A DNA stretch of 64,000 bases from NCBI GenBank assembly GCA_947034895.1, contig OX344761.1, positions 85,449,447 to 85,513,446 of the forward strand, in the 5' to 3' direction. This document shows, one piece after another, positions 49,012-59,265 of this stretch (its first letter is position 1; each line of letters starts with the position of its first letter). The stretch comes from Rhytidiadelphus loreus (lineage: Eukaryota > Streptophyta > Bryopsida > Hypnales > Hylocomiaceae). Both the position numbers and the translations under genes were made by a program. Under the pieces are notes generated by a model, which saw only the letters and a program-made list of their open reading frames with translations, was not told where the DNA came from and did not search any database.

Positions 49012-49850
49012 CACTACAAGAAAAAAGGGTCTTTCACAACCAATTGAACAATGACAGACTGTCCTAAATTACTACACAACAACTACAACTCCATAATTGC
49101 ACAGGGAGCATGATGTGTTCAAAAGACTAGTTGCTTTGTAGTCATAGAAATGATTGTAGGATGAAGAATGCCCAAACTCTCACTACAGACTTTGTTCATC
49201 CGCGCCTCTTCATTGAGCAAAGCATCCCAAGGAGTGACATGGACCTCAAATCTCCTCACTTGAAATGGTCTTAGTCATAGGGCAGTTGAGGACCAACTCT
49301 ATGTTGACTGTGTGGGACTCGTACAAACCAACACATGAATAACAACTTTGATGAAAAATATTTCCACGGATTTTGTATTTGGGGAGATTAGGTCCTCCAA
49401 ATTTGTAGTTTTTTTTTGTTATTGAGTTAGAAACTAATCTTAGGGAGTTTCTAGCTAGCTGAATTTTGGCAAGGCTATTAGTTAGAATCTTTAGAGTTTT
49501 CTTTAAGTTTGGACAAGTGATCTTGCACTAGCTCCTTTTGTAGAAAATCTCATTATGAAGAATCCCCCATAGAATCTTGACCTGCAAATTTGTGTTTATT
49601 AAGTTCTCGGTGTTTGATTGTGGTCTTTATGTAGTGATCTTGCACTAGCTCTTTGTGTGGGAAATTCTTTTTTGGAAATCTTTCCTAGAGCCTTAATCTA
49701 CTAGCTCAAGCGGGAGCTCAAGGGGTGCAATCTTTGAAAAAATAAGTATGTATGTGTGAACACTAGGTATTTATTGGGGATGGTAATATTTTTTTGTCTA
49801 TTGTTTCACTACAAGAAAATGAGGTTATATATGGCTTGTTTCTTGTAGTA
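49012..49850. mobile_element. CACTA-type element candidate, CACTACAAGAAAA termini
   Basis: CACTACAAGAAAAAA at 49012 faces TTTCTTGTAGTA at about 49839-49850 (last base changed), as CACTA-element ends would. A second CACTACAAGAAAA at 49807, close to the right end, makes a small palindrome, so two nested termini are possible. Inside are repeated AGTGATCTTGCACTAGCTC blocks (49517 and 49636). A minus-strand protein-like stretch near 49190-49290 (RRFEVHVTPWDALLNEEARM) could be a captured gene fragment. No transposase seen. Confidence 0.4.
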
Positions 49851-50607
49851 TTTATTTCATACCCAATCATTATGTAATTTTCTAATGTGGTTCATTAAAG
49901 GAGGGGCATACATTAATAATAATTCCCAGTTGCAATGAATATATCATATGCTATATTAGTTCAATTTTTTTGCAATACTCACAATTACAAAATTTGGTAT
50001 AGGGTTTAGGGTTCACAGTTAGGGGGCTTTTTAATCCCTTTAGTACTTTGACGTTTAGAAATTCATATCTAATTCTACAAAACTCTAAAAAATATGAAAT
50101 GACTTGGGTTAGATGATTGCCAATTTCATTCATCTTTGAAGGAAAAGTCATTAGAAAATATTTCAATAAGTTTATCATTAACGACTTTGGTAGTTTCATA
50201 AACCTAATAAATTTTGAGATGTATTCGCTTAGATTAGCGGGTCAACTATCATGTGGGATGCAAAACAATATTTTAGTCCCCATATCAAGTCTGTTGAGCT
50301 TGACAAAATTTTCTTATCATCACCACAAACAACACACATTCCAAACCTATAAGATCAGTTGATGACTAGTTTTCCATTTTCACAAATAGTTAGTAGCAGA
50401 ACTGGCTTAGACTGGTATATAGATCATCAAAGCTTAAAAGAATAAAAAATAAAATGATGATGTAGCTAGTGTAAATGTGAGGTTAATGATTGATTGCTAA
50501 TGCAAACATAAAGGTTTAATTTGCTTAACTGCCCATTTTCCCTTGCACTCTAGCATATCTACCATTCAATTAATTTTGAGCACAATAGATATAAACCACA
50601 ATGTTGT
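49851..50607. other. AT-rich intergenic DNA, no feature seen
   Basis: Only short frames. Confidence 0.5.
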
Positions 50608-50755
50608 CACTAGTAGAAAATCTGAAATTTCTATAGTTTTGATCACATTGATTTAGACAGATTTTAACAGAAATCTATTGAAAACAAATCTATTGTCAAA
50701 ATCTGTCAAAATCAACGAGACCAAAATGACAGAAATTTCAAATTTTCTACTAGTG
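50608..50755. mobile_element. CACTA-type mini-element, CACTAGTAGAAAA termini
   Basis: The ends CACTAGTAGAAAATCTGAAA and TTTCAAATTTTCTACTAGTG are inverted, and most of the 148-bp unit pairs with itself around an AATCTATTG-rich centre. Flanking triplets are TGT and TTT, so any 3-bp duplication has decayed. No coding capacity. Confidence 0.65.
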
Positions 50756-53002
50756 TTTACACACAAGAATGTTTTTTCTGATCATCAAATCTTAAAGAAC
50801 CTAAAATAAAAGGACAATGCAGTGTAAGTGTGGGGTTATTTAAATGCCAACCCTAAAACCAGAATTAGAATTTGTGTCCCATTGAATTAATAAAAAGGGG
50901 AATATCCTAAGTCTAATTTTTTCTTAATGCATCCTATTATTCCACACCCTATAGTATTTACAATACATCCGATGACATTTTACTTAATAATTAAACACTT
51001 TATAATTTTTAACCTTGATGTTTTTTTAGCACTCTACATTTTTTCATACATATATGGCCACTTCTACCACTTACTACACCCGTGAGTCTACTAGACACAT
51101 GTTCTTGTCATATTTCTTGGTATTTGAGTCATAATTTAAGTCGTAGTACTAACTAAAGTTTGATTATTCTGCTCTTTAATTCCTTATTGTTGTTTGAGTT
51201 TGGGGTTGTTTACCTTGGTTTCATTTTGTTTGCTTTAGCCTAAATGACAAAGCTTTAACTTTAATTACATTAAACTTTTCTCCTTGGTCTTGGCTAAATT
51301 GTATGTACATGGTGAAGCTTTGAATGACTTCTTACCATTTGTTTATGTGTCAATGATATTCATTGTTTGAAAAATAACTTTTTTTTCTTTTTAAGACTCT
51401 CATTTTAAGTAGAATATCTTTTCTAATTGTCATTTCTATTTGGGCATTTAAAATTATTATTATAGTGATAAAGCGAGTAGATAAGGAGCTATTTTAAGGT
51501 AGTCAATATATGACTAGCAAAGTGGAGAACGGAGCCGTTTATCCCATTGGGTATTGGCTACATATCATAGTAACTTGGATTGAGTGTCAAGCTTTTTAAG
51601 GTTTGTTTTTATATGTTGTTGGGGTTATAGTTCTATATGTAGGATTGGAGGTCAGACATCCATCCACTAGGCTACTTGTTGAAGGATCCTTATTGATTGT
51701 CTGGATATCAACTTTAGAATGTAGGAAAAGTGTTTGCCTATTGTATAGGGGTTTGGACTTAAGGCTGCAGTGGCTGGAAGCTTGGGTGTTTTTTGTGCTA
51801 AGTCTACACCAAGGGCATGCACAATTGGGAGCTCAAGTGATTTTTGCTTTGAAACTAGAACTACCAAAGTTGCCTAAGGCTCTAGAGGCCAAATCTCTAT
51901 TGTCTTGAATCAAAATCAATCTAAGAGACTAAGAGGGACCATAGATCTCAAAAACAAGGAAAGAAGAAAAAATGGGAGGTATGCTTGTTGGGTGAGAGAT
52001 TAGTACTGAGAGACGAAAGAAGAATAGATTTGCAATTAACGTCAGTAGTTGTTAGATTTAATTGCTACTAGCAAAAGTTTGATTTAGAATATAAAAATCC
52101 CAAAGAAAATATAAACAATAGAATAGATGACCAAATAGATTAGTAGATTTAGTAGATGTTAATGACGCTTATGTCATCTATTTAGTTTGATTCTTAGACT
52201 TATTAGTTGTAATAGAAGTCAACAAGTGACAATCTATAATACTTATAGTTTAGTGGAAATTATAAAAAACTTAGATAGAATACCCGGGGAGATTACTCAT
52301 GACTTTTAGAAAACTATTTGAGTTAAAAAATAGGGTTCATTTAATTCAAAGGGGGCAAATTTCATATAACTTGTAGAACTACTATAAGGTTCATGAAATG
52401 CCACATACTCTAATGTATATAAATTAGGATATGTAAAAACATCACATAATAGGAATTTTTATTAATAAGTTAGCCTTAACAAATAGAAGCAGTGCAAATT
52501 TTTCATAGTAAGATGAATATAGATGTGGACAAATAATTTCATATGGATGATAAAGTGGACATAGTCAAGAAAATCTACAATGAACAGTGGTAGACTAAAA
52601 TTGTGCCATGGTACTTATAGTGTATATATATATATAAATTAAATGTAAATGTAAGACATCAACTAAAAGTGGGAAAATTATCACATTGTATGAATAGGGA
52701 GTTTACCTTAGTGGGTTCAACAAACTGAAAATTGTACAATATGAGGATAGAATTTATAGTCCATTTAACTCTAATCTTTGAAGCCATATGTGATAATCAC
52801 ACACATATTGAATGAAATTTTTATGGTATAGTGTCATTAGGAATTTTAAAATATTCAATGTTATTAACCCCTAAACAGTAGAGGGTATTTTGGAAGAGAA
52901 AACATCCAAAATTGCCAATTTTGATGCATTGTCTAAAATAAAAAATTATTGTAAGAAAATCCAATTGTATAAAAGTGTATTATATAGTTATGACAATGTA
53001 TA
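50756..53002. other. AT-rich intergenic DNA
   Basis: No gene is supported; an open frame at 51603-51908 lacks family resemblance. A (TA)n run lies at about 52621-52636. TTAA (52864-52867) followed by CCCCTAAACAG is a left-type end of the TTAA family without a paired right end. Confidence 0.45.
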
Positions 53003-53195
53003 CACTAGTAGAAAATGCATGAATTTTGACAGAATTTTGTTGATTTGGTCAGGTTGTTCCAGTTTTTGTTCTGTTGATTTCAATAGAAATCTGTAAAAAA
53101 TTAATAGATTCCTGTTGAAATCAACAGAACAGTGATCAAAACAACACGACCAAATCAACAAAATTCAGTCAAAATTCATGTGTTTTCTACTAGTG
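53003..53195. mobile_element. CACTA-type mini-element with ATA target duplication
   Basis: Termini CACTAGTAGAAAATGCATGA and TCATGTGTTTTCTACTAGTG are inverted, and ATA flanks both sides (53000-53002 and 53196-53198). The arms pair over most of their length (TTTTGTTGATTTGGTC with GACCAAATCAACAAAA). The 193-bp unit is non-coding and belongs to the family at 50608-50755. Confidence 0.75.
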
Positions 53196-53317
53196 ATAGA
53201 AACAAGTTCAACCCATTTGACAATGTAGATGCAAAAATTATAATGTTTCAAGTGTGAAAAAAAACTTCATTTTCATTCCTGCTAACTAGGATTAGTAGAC
53301 TTCAAGCCCTCTTAGAG

Positions 53318-53509
53318 CACTAGAAGAAGCCCGTGTTTTTTGAATTTTTTGATGTCAAAGTTGACGGATTTTGCTAGACATCCTTTGTAACAACTTGTGT
53401 TTTTATGTCAATGATGACATAAAAACACAAGTTGTTATAAAAGATGTCTAGCAAAATCCATTAACTTTGATGTCTAAAACATTCAAATAAACATAGACTT
53501 CTTCTAGTG
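53318..53509. mobile_element. Near-perfect hairpin mini-element with GAG target duplication
   Basis: Termini CACTAGAAGAAG and CTTCTTCTAGTG, with GAG on both flanks (53315-53317 and 53510-53512). The two arms of about 94 bp pair almost perfectly around a loop of about 4 bases: the left arm GATTTTGCTAGACATC... meets GATGTCTAGCAAAATC. A transcript would fold into a long double-stranded stem, suitable for small-RNA processing. No coding capacity. Confidence 0.8.
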
Positions 53510-54115
53510 GAGTCTAATTTTTGGTCTACACAAAAATGAGGATTTTGACTATTCATAAATATATGATGTTAGATTCATTCATGAAAGTTTGAATCAACCT
53601 CCAATGCAAAGAGGTTAAGTGCATTGGCAATACACTAGTCTTTTTTTGATGATTTCTTATGCAATGAGATTTTTTTAATTTGAAATCCAAGTGGTTTAAA
53701 AATTAGAAACAAACATTTACAATATGTGGGAAAAATTTCAATAACTTTGACTTCACATATTGCAAGATAATACCTGGGTTTGAGGTTAGAAAAAAAGTTT
53801 TTTTCTTGGAGTCACTGTAAGGTACTTTTTCACTTAAACTTTACTTTTTCCACAAAGCACCTTTAGTATAGGAATTCATCCAAGGATAAGCCAACATAGT
53901 CTATCGTTGGTGCATCTAATGTCACTTTTTCAAGTAGATGTAAATAATATGTAAACTAATTTCAAACAACATACCAAAAAAACATATTTTGTTCTTTTTC
54001 TCTAAGTTCTTTCCCCACCCTTATTCCCAGGTTCTCTTAATTTAGTTGCCAGTCCATTACCCCTAATGCAGGCACAATGTTCTAAGAGTCCCGGTCCTAT
54101 ATAGTATTCTAGGGC
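53510..54115. other. AT-rich intergenic DNA
   Basis: 53700-53790 is an inverted relative of the repeat at 8.5 and 11.5 kb. Nothing else seen. Confidence 0.4.
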
Positions 54116-54762
54116 GGGCAACACATCGTGGGCAACACGTCAGGTTGGGCAACACGTCTTATACATGGATGCAGCCTATGACCTAATCATATATATACAA
54201 GATAATACTTTTAAAGTATACAGATAATTCCTTAATTAGTACCTTTTTATGTGTTGGGGCAACAAGGCCAGTAATTGCTCTTTATGAGCTTTTCGAATCT
54301 ATGTGCAAAATGACTACACGTGGCAGTCTTAGTAGGCAACACGTCTAGTATGCAAAGTATGAAATGTTTAGGACACAGTACCAGATTCTTGGTCTTTGAG
54401 CTTTCTCCTTTCTTCTAAGATTGGGCAACAAGTCCAAACCCACAGGTAAGTTGTTCCTAAAACATACAAAAATATTTATTAGCTACAAAGATTGTTAATT
54501 CTACAAATTCCGTCTCTCCAATTCTATAACCCAGGCCCAAACTAAGGGTACGAAAAATTTGAGCCTTTATTTTAGTTTGTTTTTGGTCAATTCATCCAAA
54601 TATTGAACTCAAAATTTCAATTTAATTAATATAACTTATTCTATGGCCCGCAAAACCTATTGCCGTACAAAAGACCCTAAGTCCATGGTCTATGACCTTA
54701 TGACCGTGCCGAAGGATCTAAGGCCGTGGGCTGTACCCTACGACCGCAAGGGCAACACGTCG
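54116..54762 (+). repeat. Cluster of GGGCAACACGTC repeats
   Basis: The 12-base word GGGCAACACGTC or a close variant occurs at about 54116, 54130, 54146, 54256, 54334, 54424 and 54750, always in the same orientation. Three copies are exact in GGCAACACGTC and another has ACATC. The word contains an ACGT core as in bZIP/bHLH sites, but spacing is irregular. It may be a decayed tandem array or a regulatory cluster. Confidence 0.55.
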
Positions 54763-57700
54763 GGATTTCAAATCCCTAATTTGATTTCGAAGGGAACTGC
54801 CGTTGCTGCGACGCCGATCGGAGCTTCCAGATTCCAATTTTTGATTTTCTTCCACCGCGCTTGTAATCGCAACTCTCCGCAGACTGTCGCACCTCTTGCA
54901 CCTGCTTCCCGGGCCACAATTCGGGCTGATTTCGATGCAATTATTAAAATTTCCTGCAATTCTTGCTCGTTCAATCTCTCATTCTTCAATCTGCATAGAT
55001 CCGTCCGCACGCTCGTCGTCGTCGACACCAGCTAAGTGAGAGCCTCCTGCTCAAATTCTCAAAATTGAAAAAAAAATCTTATTGACGGATCGAACCCAGA
55101 GACAAATATCCAGAATGCAGACACCTCGGCTACAACAAATTCAACCACAGATCCAAAGAAAACTCGAATGGATATCGTCCTCGTCTCTTGACTGATTCTC
55201 TCAAACTCAAATTCGATGATTCTTGCAACAAACTCTCCGATTCCGATCTTGCCAATCATGAGCAAGAATTCACACCAGTGGTGCACCTTCTCCTCCGAAG
55301 TGCTCCAATCACGTAGCACTAAGTTCAGGATTTTTAAAATTGAATTTTGGAAATCGTCATCGAAACTTAAATTCAAAATTTGATTGTCTCCCAGAATCCG
55401 CAATATAAGAAAACCATTCACAAGATTTGCAAAGCCAAATACACACAGATACAAATTACAGCAGAACACTCAAGCATACACGAGAGTGCACACAAGTAAA
55501 TTTTGTATTATAAATGCTCGAATTTACAGACAAGTGTTTTCTCTTGAAACACTATGCTACAATTTTTAATTTTTTGTGTCTTTAAAAGCCAAGAAGAAGG
55601 CTCATGTCCCTTCTAATTGTTTTTCATCCAATTTTTTTATCTCTTCCATCCAACTTGCATCCCATTCATCCACTTCACATCCCTTTCATCCATTTTTTCC
55701 TATTCACACTATAAAGTTTGAAAACTATTTTTTTTTTTAGATTACTTTTAGCTCCTTTCTACTTTTTAGTGTTTTCAGCCTACTTTAAAGCTATTTTTCT
55801 TATTTTTTAGACTACTTTCTAGATACTTTTCCAATAAAAACTAAAAAGTAACCTAAAAACCATAATCTTTATTCTACAGTCACCCTAACATAGCTAATAA
55901 AGTTTGAATCCTCTGAGAATGTGATTTGACAACTAAATTGTTTTTGACAATTATATGGCATGTTTTATTAGTATCATAAATGCTGAATTTCAATAGTTGA
56001 TGAGAATTTTTGAAAAAGATGATCCAAAGATGCCGAGATTGCAAGGGTTGCCAAAAAATTTAGGGTGGAAAAAAACTATATTTTCACTAAGAGGATACAT
56101 GTTCACATCTTGTGTCAAAATTTTATGAACATTTGACCAAAATTGACTTTGTAGGAACCTTCCCGGAGTTTCAATTGTTCATTCAATGCATAGACAATTG
56201 GCCTTTAGGGGTTTGAAATTGCCACTTGAATTCAATTGATTATTGTTGGTTTCACAATGTATACCCCATATATAGATGCAATAGATCAAAGAGAAAATTT
56301 GTAAAGAAGGTTGGGGGCGGCAGAAAATTGGACACTTAAATTTTATATATAAAATAATCCTATTTAAAAACTTGCATGAATGAATTTATAAAAACTATAG
56401 GATATTGGAAAAATTTAGAAGTCCTTAGAGTCCAAATTTGAATTTAGGTTAAAATAGGTAATTTCTAGAGGTTTCCAAAAACATATTAAACTTTAAAAAT
56501 AAAAAAATAAAAAAATAATGCTTTAAAGAAATTTAGTAGTAAGAATGGATGAAAAAATAGTAAAATTATCTAAGTGAAGTTAAAAAAGAATATTAGAACC
56601 TGAATTAAATTAAAAGTCAATTGATAGCTTAAGTCAATATAAAGACCGAATAGCAATCAAACTTCATCCGTCTATAACTTTCAATAAGAAAGTCCAATCT
56701 TTAAGTGTATTAATTTTTTTGTAAGTTAATTTTATTCTTTATAAGACAAAAATACTAAAAACCTAAAAATATAAAGTCTAGAGTAGAAGTCCAAAGTCAG
56801 GGTACATGAATTAGAATATTTTGAAAACAACTAAAGAATAATTCAAAGTCAAAATCATCAAGGAAATATTTTGAGGATTCCAAAACTAATTCACACAAAG
56901 AAATTATATTAGTATTGAGGGAAATAACATAGGATGAAGTTTGGTCTTAGTTTAGTTTAGATTTGGATGAAAGTCATAGTTATGTGGTCAATTTGAGTGA
57001 AACTTCAGGCTTAGAAACTAGAATTAATCTTAAACTCAAACTTGAGATCTAAAGCAAATTTTCATTTATAGGTTGATAGAAATTGATGGATGAAGTTTTA
57101 TAGGGAAGTTTAGAGACAAAACTTCATCTATTGATAACTTCTATTAGGAATGTTTGGTTAGAATGTGTTTTAGCATTTTGGAAAGGGCATGAGATTCTCT
57201 ACAACTTAGGATATCTGAACTCTCTATTTGATTAGATTTTCTTTTGAAGACTAAAGTTTCGCCCACATTGGCCCAAACTTCGAACTTTGGGGGATTTCTT
57301 TGTTTTAAGTTTACACTTAGATACTTTAGGGTATAAAACAAGACAAGGTTGTTTGTAGCTTGGAAGTCACAACTCAACAACATTTAGGTTCCTATAGGAA
57401 TTTGACATTAAAAATACATAGAATCTAATTGTGTACCTTCCATGAGACTTGTTAGATGATACAAAATGAAAAGAGACAAAAATAGGTTTACCTACCTAAT
57501 ATCAAAAGTGGATGGAAATTTCTGAGTATTGATGTGAAGTGGAGAACAAAATTTATGTAGATGTTGTGAAGAATGTAGAAGTAGTCCCAATTTCCAATAT
57601 GTAAATTCATGTTGAAAATTACACTTGTACATTGGTGCCAAAAAATGAGCACTCCATCTTTACTTATGACAAATTCACTTTTGATCAAGGTTTATGCATG

Positions 57701-58046
57701 AATTGACATGTTGTGTAGACATTGTTTGTTTGGGAGACATTGGTTTCTTACACTTCACATCTTTAATCCACAAAACGATGTGGAGGACGGTTTTTGGCTA
57801 GTGAATGACAAAGAATCTCTCCATGTGGGACAAAAGTGCAACTATTCATCCTCCAAATTTTGTGTGAAAAGGGAGTGTCTTCTATTGGAATCTCATCCAG
57901 TGAGTTCTATTACATATTTTTTAAGCCAACAATTCACACATTCGAAAAAAAGCTGATTTCCATGGTGACCAGCTCATCGTTTAAGGGTTAAATTTCTAAA
58001 TTTCTCTCTCTCAGTGACAGTCTCACATTGCCCCCACAAATCCCAT
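54763..58046. other. Local GC-rich island, then AT-rich intergenic DNA
   Basis: 54763-55035 has overlapping open frames on both strands. The minus-strand one contains LNEQELQEILIIASKSARIV and AREAGARGATVCGELRLQAR, which reads like protein, behind an acceptor-like CTCACTTAG, but no ATG or partner exon was secured. 55600-58046 is AT-rich; TTTAAGGGTTAA at 57980-57991 resembles a right end of the TTAA family. No gene called. Confidence 0.35.
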
Positions 58047-58457
58047 TAAGGTAGAACTACCCATTACTACCCTGATTCGCAATCTGACTATATTGGGGCC
58101 AACTTTAGGAAAGACACATATTTTTCAGAGGTGTGCTTTTGTTTCAGGAGTCAAACCCAAGTGGAATTATAATTTTTTGATAAAAACTGTAATTTCTGTG
58201 AATTTTTGAAGTGAAACTGCACAACCGCCACTAGACTGGATTCATAAACGTCCTCTTACAACTCAATACCGCTTTCCAATGTACCTAATAGCACTTGAAG
58301 ATTCACCAATCATTAATTGACACGTTATCTTTTAATAGCATTAATAAATTATCGTTGTCAGAATCTGAAGTGGATTTGTATATTTTTATGACGGAATTGG
58401 GATAAAGTTGTAGACCACGGAATTGAATGACTGACGGAATTGGGCAGTTCTACCTTA
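58047..58457. mobile_element. TIR element, TAAGGTAGAACTACCCA ends
   Basis: TAAGGTAGAACTACCCA at 58047-58063 is mirrored by TGGGCAGTTCTACCTTA at 58441-58457 (16 of 17 bases). The 411-bp interior is non-coding; part of it recurs inverted at 47.5-47.65 kb. The ends resemble those of the 9.0-kb repeat. Confidence 0.65.
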
Positions 58458-59265
58458 CTTGGAAAATGATATCAATCTACCTCTATGCAAGTCAAGTATT
58501 TGTACACTTCAATTTGGTGACTTGGTGGTGACTAGTAAAGATCAGTTCTCCAAAACGTGTGCAAATCTCAGCTATTATGCAATCCATGGATTCATTCGGT
58601 GTTAGTAGCTCAAATTTGTGTACTTCCACCATTTGTGTACGAGCGTTCTTCGTGTTGTCCACACTGATTTTGTGTGTACCATTGTCTTGGGAAGGAGGTA
58701 CACTTGCGACGATAAACAGCGTCTTTTCTACAATTTAGTGCAGAACCGAGAAATGTAAAACAGGGGCCAAAAGAGTAAGAAATGGATAGCAGCAATCCAT
58801 GATGGTGAATGAATCTCACAACAATTGTAATTGGGTTAGGGTCTTATTTTAAGTGAAAAGAGCAATTGTAAAGTCATTGGTTAGTTGATGCTTCCATGCG
58901 ATTGATGGTGTCAGATGACCCTAAACCAAGCCAGAGACCAAAATTGGACCCAAAGTATTAACACTTCGGATTGGGTCACAATTTTGTTCAATTTTGTTCA
59001 ATGTTTTCTGCAACTGTAATGATCTACATAAACTCTGCAGATAACTGAAGCTTACAAGATTTGGGCTCTGCTTGATTTCGCAAAAAATCAATCTAATTGG
59101 CAACTTTTAAAACCATGAAGAATCACGCCAGTAGCCGTCAATGACGTCAGGATCAGTAGCATCGTAGAGATTCCGGACTTCGGGGCTCGTTCGATGTTTA
59201 GTGGTTATGTTTGGTTGTTTGTGCATGCTTCCGTGGTGGACAAGGTCGAGGTCGAAGTGTGAACC
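58458..59265. promoter_or_regulatory. Probable promoter/5' UTR region of the BIG-like gene
   Basis: The interval upstream of the ARF-GEF start codon holds no repeat termini that I recognise. 59100-59265 is more GC-rich and probably transcribed leader. No TATA element is asserted. Confidence 0.35.

Noticed and set aside
51603..51908. 101-codon plus-strand open frame, considered as a retrotransposon fragment
   Set aside because: No reverse transcriptase, protease or integrase motif in either strand and no LTR pair nearby.
52621..52636. (TA)n run considered as a promoter TATA cluster
   Set aside because: No gene follows in either direction; treated as a microsatellite.
54643..54760. Possible in-frame coding of the GGGCAACACGTC repeats
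   Set aside because: Only the last repeat lies in an open frame; the others sit in DNA with stops in all frames.
54643..55035. 130-codon plus-strand frame and the overlapping 86-codon minus frame
   Set aside because: Neither resembles a known family. The minus frame reads more like protein but has no ATG and no partner exon that I could secure, so no CDS is called.
55059..55469. 136-codon minus-strand open frame
   Set aside because: Composition (Phe/Ile/Val-rich, ending in poly-Phe from a poly-A tract) looks like chance, and no splice partner fits convincingly.
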